This document shows positions 50,913 through 60,232 of a DNA stretch of 64,000 nucleotides, piece by piece (positions within the stretch are counted from its first letter, which is position 1; every line of letters starts with the position of its first letter). The translations under genes were made by a program, and so were the position numbers. Below the pieces are notes generated by a model. That model was not told the DNA's origin. It worked only from the letters and a program-made list of their open reading frames with translations, and made no database searches. Origin of the DNA: Bog-793 sp035625025 (GTDB lineage: Bacteria > Actinomycetota > Acidimicrobiia > Acidimicrobiales > Bog-793); the NCBI GenBank assembly GCA_035625025.1, contig DASPQJ010000056.1, forward strand, positions 22,073 to 86,072. Reading direction: 5' to 3'.

Positions 50913-52232
50913 TCAGGCCGACAGCGGCGGGGCCTCCCGGCGGAGCACCTCTTTCAGCTTCACGGTCCGTCCGGTGCGGAGGATCGCCCGCCGGTAGATC
51001 GTGCCGGCGAGCCGCGCCATCCCGACGGTCGCCGCCGCGGTGACGAGGCCGGAGGCGACCACCTCCCACCACGCCATCTGGCCGAGCGCGAAGAGCACCG
51101 GCATGACGAAGGGGGCGGTCGGCGGCAAGTAGGCGAGGACCTGGTTAAGAAGCGAGGGGCTCGAGGCTCCGAGGGCCGTGAACGAGATGATGTAACCGAA
51201 CAGCAGGGGCAACTGGACGGGAAAGGCGACGCTTTGCACCTGCTCCTGGCGCTCGACGAGCGAACCGATGGCGGCGAAGAGCCAGCAGTAGAAGGCGTAG
51301 CCGAGGACGAGCCAGACGAGACCGACGACGACGGGCAAGGGCGCGGTGCCCTTGACGAGATTGGAGCCGACGGCCGCCGCGAGGCAGAGCGCGACCGCGA
51401 CGATCGTCGCCGCCTGCGCCAGCGCGACGGTGCCGATGCCGGCGACCTTGCCGAGGAGCAGGCGCAGCGGCGAGACCGCCGACAACAGCACCTCGACGAC
51501 CCGGTTCGATTTCTCCTCCACCACCCCCATCAGCACCCAGGTCCCGTACTGGGTGAGAAGGACGTAGGTGAGGATGAGGACGTAGAGCGCCGTCACGAGG
51601 TTGGCGCTGTGGTGGCGGGCTGGTTTCAGGCTCGCGATCGGCAGCGGTGCTGGGCTCGTGAGCGCGCCGATGCGGGCGGGCGCCACGCCGGCGTCGCGCA
51701 GCGCGACCTCGACGCCGAGGTAGCGGGCGACGGAGTGGGCGAAAAGGGCGAGAGACGAGGTGTCCGAGGCTGCAAAGCCCTGGTCGACGACGAGGTAGCG
51801 GTCGTCGACCACCGCGAGGCCGATCCGTCCGGACCGCAGCGCCTGCTCGGCGGCGCGAACCGAGCTCTCGTTTCGGATCCTGACGAGGACCCCGTTTTCC
51901 TCGCCGGAGGCTCGCAGCGTCCCGCGCACGAGCGCCGTGTCCGGGCCGACGACGCCGACGCGGGCGACCGGCGTCCCACCCTTGCGGACGACCGGGACGA
52001 CGACCGCCGCGGCGACCCCGAGCAGCACGATGATCGTCCCAACCCGGAAAACACGCGAGGTGACGCGCTCGTGGACCTCGCGACGGGCGATGAGCTCCAC
52101 GTCGCCCCGCCGCCGTCGGGCGCGGGCCGTGCCTTCGTCGGGCGCGCCGAGCTTCTTGCGGGCGTAGCGGTGCCGCCAGATGCGCACGCCGACAAGGACG
52201 ACGCCGAGCAGGACGATGAGGGCGGCCTTCAT
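50913..52232 (-). CDS. ABC-2 type exporter permease (NatB-like)
   Basis: This 439-residue protein has one short N-terminal helix (residues 1-18), a second at about 63-82 (VGTIIVLLGVAAAVVVPVVR), and a large extracytoplasmic loop of about 130 residues. Five or six C-terminal helices follow (VTALYVLILTYVLLTQYGTW, VVVGLVWLVLGYAFYCWLFA). The GVVEEKSNRVVEVLLSAVSP segment is diagnostic of Nat/ABC-2 permeases. Its ATG overlaps the ATPase stop by four bases. Substrates of this class include sodium, lipids and antibiotics; none can be chosen here. Confidence 0.9.
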   Translation of the reverse strand: MKAALIVLLGVVLVGVRIWRHRYARKKLGAPDEGTARARRRRGDVELIARREVHERVTSRVFRVGTIIVLLGVAAAVVVPVVRKGGTPVARVGVVGPDTALVRGTLRASGEENGVLVRIRNESSVRAAEQALRSGRIGLAVVDDRYLVVDQGFAASDTSSLALFAHSVARYLGVEVALRDAGVAPARIGALTSPAPLPIASLKPARHHSANLVTALYVLILTYVLLTQYGTWVLMGVVEEKSNRVVEVLLSAVSPLRLLLGKVAGIGTVALAQAATIVAVALCLAAAVGSNLVKGTAPLPVVVGLVWLVLGYAFYCWLFAAIGSLVERQEQVQSVAFPVQLPLLFGYIISFTALGASSPSLLNQVLAYLPPTAPFVMPVLFALGQMAWWEVVASGLVTAAATVGMARLAGTIYRRAILRTGRTVKLKEVLRREAPPLSA

Positions 52233-53119
52233 CGGACGGCCTCCCGGAAGACCTCGGACAGCCGCCGCCGCTCGAAGTCGAAGCGGACGACGGGGCCCGC
52301 CGCCATCGCCTGGGAAAGCAGCGCCTGGCTGTCGACCGTGTCGTCGAGGACGAGGCGCGACTCCCCGGCTTCGGTCCGGGAGATCGCGACTCCCGGGATC
52401 CCGGCAGCCCAGGCGCCGTCCCGGTCGCCTTCGACCTTGACGACGAGCCGGCGGGAGCCTTTCCGCTCGAGTTCGTCGAGATTGCCCGCGACGACGAGGT
52501 GGCCGGAGTCGATGATCGCGACCGATTCGCAGATGTCCTCGACGAGATCGAGCTGGTGGCTGGAAAAGAGCACCCCCCGGCCCTCCCGGGCCTGCTCGGT
52601 GAGGATGGCGGTGACCTCGTCGATGCCGACCGGGTCGAGGCCGGCGAACGGCTCGTCGAGGATCAGCAGCTCCGGCTCGTGGATGAGCGCCGCGGCGAGC
52701 TGGACGCGCTGCTGATTGCCGAGCGAGAGCGACTCGAGCTTATCCGGGGCGCGTGCCGCGATCCCGAGGCGCTCCAGCCAATGCGACGTCGCGCGCCGGG
52801 CGTCGGAGGCGTTTCTCCCGTGGAGTTCGCAGAGGTACTCGAGTTGCCGCTGGATCTGCATGCCTGGGTAGAGGCCCCGCGCCTCGGGCATGTAGCCGAA
52901 CCGCCGGCGCTCGGACACGCCGATGGCCGCCCCGTTCCAGCGCACGGAACCCGTGTCGAGGTCGACGAGTCCGAACACGGCCCGCATCGCCGTCGTCTTG
53001 CCGGCGCCGTTCGGCCCGAGGAAGCCGAAGACCTGGCCGACGGGGACCGCGAACGACAGGTCGTCGAGGGCGAGCACCGCCCCGTAGCGGCGCCGGAGGG
53101 CGACGAATTCCAGGGTCAA
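52229..53119 (-). CDS. ABC transporter ATP-binding protein (NatA-like)
   Basis: This 296-residue ATPase is of the exporter type. Walker A is GFLGPNGAGKTTAMRAVFGL, the signature is LSLGNQQRVQLAAALIHEPE and Walker B is LLILDEPFAGLDP, with the switch His in LFSSHQLDLVEDICE. A C-terminal accessory domain of about 80 residues is usual for NatA-like proteins. TTG 53119 directly precedes LTLEFVALRRRYGAV; the longer upstream frame is arginine-rich and unlikely. It forms a two-gene operon with the permease gene. Confidence 0.92.
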   Translation of the reverse strand: MTLEFVALRRRYGAVLALDDLSFAVPVGQVFGFLGPNGAGKTTAMRAVFGLVDLDTGSVRWNGAAIGVSERRRFGYMPEARGLYPGMQIQRQLEYLCELHGRNASDARRATSHWLERLGIAARAPDKLESLSLGNQQRVQLAAALIHEPELLILDEPFAGLDPVGIDEVTAILTEQAREGRGVLFSSHQLDLVEDICESVAIIDSGHLVVAGNLDELERKGSRRLVVKVEGDRDGAWAAGIPGVAISRTEAGESRLVLDDTVDSQALLSQAMAAGPVVRFDFERRRLSEVFREAVR

Positions 53120-53629
53120 CGAACCCGGTCCCGACGAGCGCGCCGCGGGCTTGCGGGGTGCGCGCCTCCGGCTCGTCCCGTCGCACGCCGCGGCGTCACG
53201 AAGGAAGCGTCGCGGGCCACGCGGAGGCGGGCGTCGAACGCGCCCAACAGCGCGAGGGGGGCCACGGGACGAAGGTAGCGCCGTCCATCGCTGACGCGCC
53301 ACGTCACGTAGTTGCGCTTTCTTCCGTTGTCTTGACGAACCTCGCCAGATGGCGCCACCGCAAGGTGGCGCGCCCGGTTCGCGCTTCGGCCGGGCGGCGG
53401 TCGGCCGATCGTCTCAGCCCGCAGACAGGTGTCAATCTCGGACCTGTTGCGCGGTGCCCGCGGACCGCCTTCCCCGGGGGATACGTGTTGGACGAGGGCG
53501 CGGGAAACCGCGTCGGCGATCCGCCTAGCGTTGGGTCGAGCCCGTTCGTGGCCAGCTCAAGGCCGGGATCGAACCGAAAGTCGGGCCGAGGAGTCTTAAG
53601 GCCGTGAGATCTGCGTCGATGGTCACGCC
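53120..53629 (+). other. Divergent intergenic region between ABC exporter and sigma factor
   Basis: About 510 bases without a supported gene. It must carry promoters for both directions. A perfect eight-pair hairpin with a GCAA tetraloop (GCGCCACC-GCAA-GGTGGCGC, 53352-53371) is the most distinctive element and lies mid-way. GGGAAACC at 53502-53509 resembles an ECF -35, but no matching -10 at the right distance was found. Confidence 0.5.
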
Positions 53630-54178
53630 GTGAGACGGGCGACGACAGACACCGCCGGGCTCGAGCAGTGGATGCAGTCGTGGTACGCGCCGGCGTATCG
53701 CACCGCCTGTCTCGTGCTCAGCGACTCGAGCGGGGCCGAAGAGGCGGTGCAGGAGGCGTTCCTGCGCATGTGGCGCTTCCGAGACGCGATGCCCGAAGGC
53801 GACGCGGCTCGTCCCTGGCTCTACCGCGTCGTCGTCAACTCCTGTTACTCCTGGGCGAGGAAGGAATGGGTGGCCAACGGGCGCCGCGCCCCGTCGGCGG
53901 CGCTCGACTCGGTCGCCGAGTCGTCTCCCGGACCCGACGAAGTTGTCGTGAGCGGCGACCGCGCCAGCGCGATGCGCGCCGCGCTGTCCCGGTTGCCCGA
54001 GCCGCTGCGGGTCCCGGTCGTCCTGCGCTACTTCGCAGGCCTGTCGGAGAAGGAGATCGCGCTCGCGATCCATCGGCGCCCGGGGACGGTGAAATCACGT
54101 CTCCACGAGGCCCGTCGGCTGCTCGGCGCTGACGCGACCCTCACCACGTTCGCAGAGGGGAAAGAGGGGGCCCGATGA
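53630..54178 (+). CDS. ECF-family RNA polymerase sigma factor
   Basis: This 182-residue protein starts at GTG 53630. Region 2 is WYAPAYRTACLVLSDSSGAE EAVQEAFLRMWRFRD and includes ARPWLYRVVVNSCYSWARKE. Region 4 is ALSRLPEPLRVPVVLRYFAG LSEKEIALAIHRRPGTVKSR, with a clear helix-turn-helix. There is no C-terminal SnoaL-like or TPR extension. The stop overlaps the next gene (ATGA), which encodes a membrane protein rather than a recognisable zinc anti-sigma factor. The regulon is unknown. Confidence 0.92.
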   Translation: MRRATTDTAGLEQWMQSWYAPAYRTACLVLSDSSGAEEAVQEAFLRMWRFRDAMPEGDAARPWLYRVVVNSCYSWARKEWVANGRRAPSAALDSVAESSPGPDEVVVSGDRASAMRAALSRLPEPLRVPVVLRYFAGLSEKEIALAIHRRPGTVKSRLHEARRLLGADATLTTFAEGKEGAR

Positions 54179-55197
54179 TCACCGAGGACGAACTCGACGC
54201 CCTGTTGCACGAGGCGGGTGGCGGTATCGCGGTCCCGGCGCACGGCCCCGCGGCGATCCTCGCTGCCGCGGCTTCGCCCACTCCGGAACCGACCGTCGTG
54301 CGGGGCCGGTTCCGTTTCCGCGAACTCGCCTTGGCGGGCGTGAGCGTCGCCGCCGTCGTCGCGCTCGCCGTCGTGCTCGTGACCTCGTCGGGGTCCTCGC
54401 CTGGCGTGTCGTCGTTTCTTGCTGCCAATCCCGCCGCAAGAGCCGCCCTCGGGCCGAGGCTGCCGGCGGCTGGGGTGCCGAAGTCAACGACGCACGGCGC
54501 GCCGGCGGCGTCGGGCGGGCGCGAGATCATCGCCACGGGAACGCTCCGGCTCGAGGTCACCCGGGCCGCGCTGGGCCGTGACGTCGCGCAACTCGACGCC
54601 CTCGCCGCCAGGTTCGGAGGTTACGTGTCGGCTGCCAACATCGCCGAGAGCGGAACCCACCCGGGCGGGACCATCGTCATCGCCGTGCCGGCGGCGTCGT
54701 TTTCCTTGCTCATCGCCAAGGCTGAGGCGATCGGGAGGGTCCGAAGCCTTTCCACGACGAAGACGGACGTGACGGCGCAAGTCGTCGATCTCGGCGCGCG
54801 CCTGACCGCGCTCGTCGACGAGCGCAACCAGCTCGAGGTGCTGCTCGGCCGGGCCGGCAAGGTCTCGGACCTGCTGGCGGTCGAGAACGAGATCGAGTAC
54901 GTGCAGTCCCAGATCGAACAGATCCAGGGCGAGCAGCGGACGCTCGCGGCGCAGGTGAGCTATTCCTCGCTCACGGTCGACCTCGCGGTGCCCCGGCCGC
55001 CGCACGTGTCGAGCTCGCCGAACGGCTTCAGCCACGCCTGGCACCAGGCGGTCTCCGGCTTCGTGAACGGCGTGAAGGCGCTCGTCGCCCACCTCGGCGA
55101 CCTGCTGTTCGGCGTGCTGGCGTTCCTCGTCGCCGCGCTCCTCGTCTTCGGCCTGTGGCGCGGCGTCTGGCCGAGGGTGCGTCGAAGGATCGCCTAG
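54175..55197 (+). CDS. DUF4349 membrane protein, possible anti-sigma factor
   Basis: This 340-residue protein has a cytoplasmic N-terminus of about 50 residues (ITEDELDALLHEAGGGIAVP). A membrane helix at 51-70 (LALAGVSVAAVVALAVVLVT) leads to the DUF4349 domain (REIIATGTLRLEVTRAALGR, FGGYVSAANIAESGTHPGGT, TDVTAQVVDLGARLTALVDE). A coiled coil follows (LLAVENEIEYVQSQIEQIQG, EQRTLAAQ), then a second helix near 305-330 and a short basic end. The start overlaps the sigma factor stop. That coupling, and a short N-terminal cytoplasmic helix followed by one membrane span, are the layout of transmembrane anti-sigma factors; the role is inferred from this alone. Confidence 0.8.
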   Translation: MITEDELDALLHEAGGGIAVPAHGPAAILAAAASPTPEPTVVRGRFRFRELALAGVSVAAVVALAVVLVTSSGSSPGVSSFLAANPAARAALGPRLPAAGVPKSTTHGAPAASGGREIIATGTLRLEVTRAALGRDVAQLDALAARFGGYVSAANIAESGTHPGGTIVIAVPAASFSLLIAKAEAIGRVRSLSTTKTDVTAQVVDLGARLTALVDERNQLEVLLGRAGKVSDLLAVENEIEYVQSQIEQIQGEQRTLAAQVSYSSLTVDLAVPRPPHVSSSPNGFSHAWHQAVSGFVNGVKALVAHLGDLLFGVLAFLVAALLVFGLWRGVWPRVRRRIA

Positions 55198-55510
55198 GCG
55201 TGATTCCCGTCAACGTCTTGACGAGACGCTCGAGTGGGGCGAGCCCACCGAGGCCGAAGGAGTCGGAACCGCCGGGCCGATAGGTGCAACTGGCAGGCCG
55301 ACGGGCGTCACCCATCCCGGAGCCTGAGGCCGCTCTTCTGGAGTGCTCTCCGGCAAGGCGGGATATTGCGAACCGTTGGTCCTCGACAAAGGACCGGGTG
55401 GTGCCCAGCCACCGCCGGGAGGGTCGGGCCGGCGGTTGTCGCCCTGGTCGTCCCGTCGGGATGGTGTCGACGATCGGCGCCGCCTCGGCCGTATCCGGCG
55501 CGACGGGAAC
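55198..55510 (+). other. Spacer after the DUF4349 gene
   Basis: About 310 bases with no supported frame or terminator-like hairpin. It may include the eroded 5' end of the adjacent relic. Confidence 0.35.
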
Positions 55511-56345
55511 ATGGCTGCCGAGGCCTTCGCGCGCAGCGTGCTCAGCGAACCGCCCGTCCCGCCGGGGGGCCGTCTGACCGCAACGGTCGACTGCCAGGAC
55601 CTCGCCCGACCCTCCCAAGTCGGGGGAACTTCAGCGAGCTCGTCGGCCTCCACCGGCTCTATCTTGTCGACGAGTCGCCAAATGTCGTCGAGGCGTACGC
55701 CACGGCGCCCGAGCCCGCCGCGGCGCAGGCCGAGAGGGGGGCGGACGTGTCCGGATGCACGGCGGGCGGGACTGGGGTCGCGCTTGCGGCGTCCGGACCA
55801 CACGACTACGTCGCCTACCTCGACTGCGCCCTGGCATCTGTCGGTGGCGAAACGGAGCGCGAGTCGACGCCTGGTCCCGGTGGTCGCCGAGTCGCACTCG
55901 GGCCGAGGGCTTGGCCGTGGGCGTCGTCGAGGTGACCGGGTACAGCACCGGCGGCGTCGCGGCCGAGCCGATTTTCGGGCCGGTGACCTCCACGCTCAGC
56001 CGGGCCCAGGCGGAATCGCTCCTCACTTTCGCAACGACCTGCGATCTGGCCCCAGATCCCCTGACCATCGTCAGCTTCCTCCAGGCGGACCGCCCATTTT
56101 CTGCTTTGAGGACGAGCGTGACTGCAAGATCGTCGTGCGCGGGACCCGGGCGCGCCGCCGCCGTTCGAGGCGGACGGCGGGGTTGGCCTCGGGAGCGTCG
56201 CCGTCACCGCCCTCGGCCGGAGGATCCAACCGCGGTACGACAACTGCTCGCGGCGGCGCGCCGTCGTCCGGGTCCTGGGGCCGCATGAGGTGAACGCGAC
56301 CCGCGAAATACTCCGAGGATGTGTTGGGCCGGGGGCCCCGGGCCC
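55511..56345 (+). pseudogene. Decayed gene for a secreted protein of unknown family
   Basis: Coding-like blocks occur in order in changing frames. They are AEAFARSVLSEPPVPPGGRL, then ELVGLHRLYLVDESPNVVEA, then AVGVVEVTGYSTGGVAAEPI with TLSRAQAESLLTF. After that come CFEDERDCKIVVRGT and finally GSVAVTALGRRIQPRYDNCS with RRRAVVRVLGPHEVNATREI. The VPPGxRLT and DLHRLYLV-type blocks occur in actinobacterial exported proteins that I recognise only as hypothetical. At least four frame changes are required. Paired cysteines in the last blocks fit an exported protein. Confidence 0.5.
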
Positions 56346-56399
56346 GACCGCCGGGGCGAAGATCCCACCGGCGGGGCTCGCCCTTCGCGAGGTGGTCCT

Positions 56400-58013
56400 T
56401 TACGGCTGGCGTCGGAACTTGCGGCGGACCGCCTCGCGCCGGGCCTGCAGCTCCCGGTAGCTGATCTGCTCGGTCGTCGCCGAGACGCCGATCGCGGCGC
56501 GCACCCCGTCGAGGTCGACTCCGGCCTGGGCCGGGTCGAGGCCGATCTCGCGGGCGATCCGGTCCCCGTAGCGGCGGGCGAAGTATCCCGCGATCTCGAC
56601 GACCTCGCCGAGAAGGTCGACATCTGGGGCGAAGGTGGCGATGACGCCGTCGAGGAACAGGATGTTCTTCACGAAAAGCATCAGCTCCTTCGGCATCTTC
56701 GCCCCGTAGGCGAGGAGCTGCCTTGTGAGCTCGCGCATCTGGCGCGTCAGCTCCTCGGCGCTCATCTCGGTCACGTCCTGGGGCGGACCGTCGAGCCCGA
56801 GGTCGACGATCACCTGGTCGAGATCGGCCTCCGGGGCGAGCGCCCCGAGGTCGCGCAGCGCCGTGACCTGGCTGCGTACGTCGTTCATCGTCGCCCCCAT
56901 GACGAGGCGCAGGAACGCCAGGCGGTGCGTCTCGTCGAGGCGTCCCGTGATGCCGAAGTCGAGGAGCGCCACGCGCCCGTCGGGGCGGACGAAGAGGTTG
57001 CCCCCGTGCAGGTCGCCGTGGAAGACGCCGAAGAGCATCACCCCTTCGAGGAACGACACGACGGCGGCGCGCATCACCTTTTCCGTCGCGATCCCCGCGT
57101 CCCGCATCCCACCGACGTCGTCCCAGGCGAAGCCGTCGAGGCGTTCCATCACGAGGACGCGCGGCGTGACGAGCCGGGGGTGCGGCCGGGGGACGACGAT
57201 CGTGCGCTGTTCGGCGGCGGCTATGGCGCCGGCGACGTCGAGCATGCTCTCGGCTTCGAGGCGGAAATCGAGCTCCTCGACGATCGTCTCGGCGAACAGC
57301 TCGATGAGAGCCGGCGGGTTGGCGAGGACGGCGACGGGGATCCGCCCGACGAGGTGGGGCGCGAGGTAGCTCATCACCGCGAGGTCGTTTTTCACGAGCG
57401 CCGCGACCCGGGGCCGCTGGACCTTGACGACAACCTCCTCGCCCGAAGAAAGGCGGGCCCGGTGCACCTGGGCGATCGAAGCCGCGGCGACGGGCTCGGG
57501 CGAGAACTCGCTGAACACCTCCTCGAGAGGGCGGCCGAGGTCGGCCTCGACGCACTCCCGCACGACGTCGAAGGACTCGGCCGGAACCCGGTCGCGCAGC
57601 AGCTTGAACTCGCCGACGAGCTCGGCCGGGAAGATCCCCTCACCCGAGGAGAGGATCTGGCCGAGCTTGATGTAGGTGGGGCCGAGTCTTTGGAACGCGA
57701 AGCGGAGGCGGTGCGAGAGCCCAGCCCGCGGTCCCGGGACTTTTCGGCGCCGGTCGACGAAGTACCAGCCGGCAAGCGCCCAGCCGAGGATCGCCGTCAC
57801 CCGCACGATCCGCCGCCATGGCGGGAAGCGGCGGCGGCGCACGAGGCGGGGGACGGCCGCGCGAGTTTCCTCGCGCACGAGCTCGAGACCGATCCGCCAG
57901 GGCAGGCCGTCAGGCTCGACGAGCCACGGCGGATGGTCGGAGAAGGCCCCGATCGAGAGGTCGGCGGGCGGCGGGGGCGCGCTCAGGGGGCCACGGGGCC
58001 GAACACGAGGCAT
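56400..58013 (-). CDS. UbiB/ABC1/ADCK-family atypical kinase
   Basis: This 537-residue protein (ATG 58013) has a membrane segment near 71-86 (VTAILGWALAGWYFVD) and the family hallmark KxGQ loop in RLGPTYIKLGQILSSGEGIF. It also has the Ala-rich loop AAASIAQVHRARLSSGEEVV VKVQRP, FHGDLHGGNLFVRPDGRVAL and LLDFGITGRLD (catalytic Asp and DFG). UbiB proteins support ubiquinone or other isoprenoid-lipid metabolism through ATPase activity. The start overlaps fabF by 31 bases. CTG 57986 forms CTGA with the fabF stop, is in frame, and is an equally good start. It is the last gene of the fatty-acid operon. Confidence 0.9.
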   Translation of the reverse strand: MPRVRPRGPLSAPPPPADLSIGAFSDHPPWLVEPDGLPWRIGLELVREETRAAVPRLVRRRRFPPWRRIVRVTAILGWALAGWYFVDRRRKVPGPRAGLSHRLRFAFQRLGPTYIKLGQILSSGEGIFPAELVGEFKLLRDRVPAESFDVVRECVEADLGRPLEEVFSEFSPEPVAAASIAQVHRARLSSGEEVVVKVQRPRVAALVKNDLAVMSYLAPHLVGRIPVAVLANPPALIELFAETIVEELDFRLEAESMLDVAGAIAAAEQRTIVVPRPHPRLVTPRVLVMERLDGFAWDDVGGMRDAGIATEKVMRAAVVSFLEGVMLFGVFHGDLHGGNLFVRPDGRVALLDFGITGRLDETHRLAFLRLVMGATMNDVRSQVTALRDLGALAPEADLDQVIVDLGLDGPPQDVTEMSAEELTRQMRELTRQLLAYGAKMPKELMLFVKNILFLDGVIATFAPDVDLLGEVVEIAGYFARRYGDRIAREIGLDPAQAGVDLDGVRAAIGVSATTEQISYRELQARREAVRRKFRRQP

Positions 58014-59182
58014 CCGTTGTGCCCCCCGAAACCGAAGCTGTTCGAGAGCACGGGGCCCGGGACGAAGGGACGGGCGGCTCCCGTGACGATGTCGAGGCGG
58101 ATCTCGGGGTCCTGCTCCTCGAGGCCCGCCGTCGGCGGGATCAGGCCGCGATCGACCGAAAGGATCGATGCCACGGCCTCGAGCGCCCCGGCACCGCCGA
58201 GCGAATGTCCCGTGACGCCCTTGATCGAGGTGACGGGCGGTCCCGGCAGCCCGAAGACCTTCTCGATCGCCTCGGCCTCGGCGAGGTCGTTGAGCGGCGT
58301 CGAGGTGCCGTGGGCGTTGATGTGAGCGACGTCCGCCGGCGTGATCCCGGCGTCGGCGAGGGCGAGCTCCATGCAGGCGACGGCCCCTTCTCCGCCGGGC
58401 GCGGGGGCCGTGATGTGATAGGCGTCGGCGGTCGAGGCGGCACCGAGCACCTCGGCGTAGATGTGGGCCTTTCGGGCCCGGGCGTGCTCGAGCTCCTCGA
58501 GGAGGAGCGCGCCACCGCCCTCAGCGATGACGAAGCCGTCCCGCCGGCGGTCGAAGGGCCGCGAGTGCCCCGAGGTCGACAGGGCCGTCATGTTCGTGAA
58601 GGCGACCATGCCGATCGAGCCGATGCCGTCGGACCTCGAGGCCGCGGCCTCAGCTCCGCCGGTCATGACGACGTCGCAGCGGCCGTCGCCGACGACGCGG
58701 AAGGCATTGCCGATGGCGTGGGTCGCCGAGGCGCACGCCGTGACGACCGTCTCGCACGGGCCCCGCCAGCCGAAGCGGATCGAGATCATCGCGGCGCCGG
58801 CATTGCCCATCATCATCGGCACGAGCCGCGGTGAGACCCGGCGCGGTCCTTTCGTGGCCATCACGATGATCTGCTCCTGGAGTGTCGCGAGCCCGCCGAT
58901 CCCGGTCCCGTAGATCACACCGGCGCGGCCCGGATCGACGGTGAGCCCGCCGGCGTCGTCGAGGGCGAGCTGGGCGCAGGCGACCGAGAACTGGGCGAAG
59001 CGATCCGTCTGGCGCGCCTCTTTCGGGTCGAACCACGCCGACGGGTCGAAAGCGTCGACCCACTGGGGGCCCTGTGCCTCCGGACCCGACAGGCCCGCGA
59101 AGAAGGCGTCCTTGCCGATGCCGCAGGACGCCAGGACGCCGAGACCCGTCACGACGACACGACGCCGGCCCCCTGGGGACAT
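57983..59182 (-). CDS. fabF: 3-oxoacyl-ACP synthase II
   Basis: This 399-residue condensing enzyme elongates acyl-ACP with malonyl-ACP. The nucleophile is Cys150 (TVVTACASATHAIGNA), with His291 (HINAHGTSTPLNDLAEAEAI), Lys321 and His326 (SIKGVTGHSLGGAGALEAVA). The N-terminus RRVVVTGLGVLASCGIGKDA and C-terminus SNSFGFGGHNGCLVF are typical. ATG 59182 shares one base with the acpP stop, so the pair is translationally coupled. Confidence 0.96.
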   Translation of the reverse strand: MSPGGRRRVVVTGLGVLASCGIGKDAFFAGLSGPEAQGPQWVDAFDPSAWFDPKEARQTDRFAQFSVACAQLALDDAGGLTVDPGRAGVIYGTGIGGLATLQEQIIVMATKGPRRVSPRLVPMMMGNAGAAMISIRFGWRGPCETVVTACASATHAIGNAFRVVGDGRCDVVMTGGAEAAASRSDGIGSIGMVAFTNMTALSTSGHSRPFDRRRDGFVIAEGGGALLLEELEHARARKAHIYAEVLGAASTADAYHITAPAPGGEGAVACMELALADAGITPADVAHINAHGTSTPLNDLAEAEAIEKVFGLPGPPVTSIKGVTGHSLGGAGALEAVASILSVDRGLIPPTAGLEEQDPEIRLDIVTGAARPFVPGPVLSNSFGFGGHNGCLVFGPVAP

Positions 59183-59421
59183 CAGAGCTTGGAGACGACG
59201 AGCTCGTAGGCCTGGCCGACCGTGTCGACCCCGTCGAGTTCGGTTTCGTCGACGGTGATGCCGAAGGTCTCCTCGAGCGCCATCACGAACTCGACGAGGT
59301 CGAGGCTGTCGGCGTTCAGGTCGTCGGCGAAGCTCGCCTGGGGCACGATTCTGTCTTCCGGCACCTGGAGCACTTCCACGGCGCACTTTCTGAACTTCTC
59401 GAACGTCGCGTCGTCGCTCAC
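59182..59421 (-). CDS. acpP: Acyl carrier protein
   Basis: This 79-residue acidic four-helix protein carries growing acyl chains on phosphopantetheine attached to Ser39 (FADDLNADSLDLVEFVMALE). It begins at GTG 59421 (VSDDATFEKFRKCAVEVLQV). It lies between fabG and fabF in the operon, a common order. Confidence 0.95.
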   Translation of the reverse strand: MSDDATFEKFRKCAVEVLQVPEDRIVPQASFADDLNADSLDLVEFVMALEETFGITVDETELDGVDTVGQAYELVVSKL

Positions 59422-59503
59422 GGCTCGCTCCTCGTCACGTAGTCGGTGATCTGTCGCAGTGTGATCTGCACCCCGTCGCCGCGGGCGCCTCTCACGACGA
59501 TAC

Positions 59504-60232
59504 CTAGTGTCCCATCCCAAGGCCGCCGTCGACGGCCAAAACGGCCCCTGTGACGTAGGCAGCCTCGGACGAGGCGAGGAAGCGCACCGCCGAGGCGATC
59601 TCGTCGGGGTCGGCGATCCGCCCGAGCGGCACCCTCGAAGCCAACTCGGCGGTCTTTTCCGGGGAGAGGGCCGCGAGCATGTCCGTCGCGACCATGCCGG
59701 GAGCGACGACGTTGACGGTCACCGAACGGCTCGCGACCTCACGGGCGACGGCGCGGGCGAAGCCGATCTGGCCGGCCTTGGCAGCCGCGTAGTTCGCCTG
59801 TCCGGCGTTACCCAGGTAGGCGACGACGGACGAGATGAGGATGATCCGTCCCGACCGCGCCTTCAGCATCGGGCCGAGGGCCCGTTTCGTGGCGCGATAA
59901 CAGGCGGTGAGGTCGGTCTCGATGACCCGCGCCCAGCGCTCCTCGCTCATCCGCAGTACCAGCCCGTCGTCCGTCACGCCCGCCGAGCAGACGAGGACCT
60001 CGACGTTGCCGATCTCGGCCTCGACGGTGGCGAAGGCCGCCTCGACGGCCTGCGGGTCCGTCACGTCACAGGCCACGGGGAGAAGCGGATGCGTCGCGGC
60101 ACCGCGGCCGAGGTCCTCCGGCGGTGCCGTCCTGAAGGTGACGGCGACCCTGTCGCCCTCGGCCTGGAACCGGCGGGCACAGGCGAGACCGATCCCGCGC
60201 GAACCGCCGGTGACGAGGACGACCCGGCTCAC
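59504..60232 (-). CDS. fabG: 3-oxoacyl-ACP reductase
   Basis: This 242-residue NADPH-dependent short-chain dehydrogenase begins at GTG 60232. Cofactor motif VVLVTGGSRGIGLACARRFQ, VLVCSAGVTDDGLV, catalytic Ser-Tyr-Lys in LISSVVAYLGNAGQANYAAA KAGQIG, and VNVVAPGMVATDMLAAL are present. It reduces the keto product of FabF and FabH. The start overlaps the fabH stop (GTGA). Confidence 0.95.
   Translation of the reverse strand: MSRVVLVTGGSRGIGLACARRFQAEGDRVAVTFRTAPPEDLGRGAATHPLLPVACDVTDPQAVEAAFATVEAEIGNVEVLVCSAGVTDDGLVLRMSEERWARVIETDLTACYRATKRALGPMLKARSGRIILISSVVAYLGNAGQANYAAAKAGQIGFARAVAREVASRSVTVNVVAPGMVATDMLAALSPEKTAELASRVPLGRIADPDEIASAVRFLASSEAAYVTGAVLAVDGGLGMGH

Noticed and set aside
53502..53532. 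ECF-type autoregulatory promoter (GGGAAACC ... GCGTT) before the sigma gene
   Set aside because: The distance between the two elements is about 20-22 bases, longer than the usual 16-18 for ECF promoters.
53565..53590. tRNA-like T-arm (GGGATCGAACCG)
   Set aside because: Only four stem pairs form and no acceptor, D or anticodon arm is adjacent; it is probably chance.
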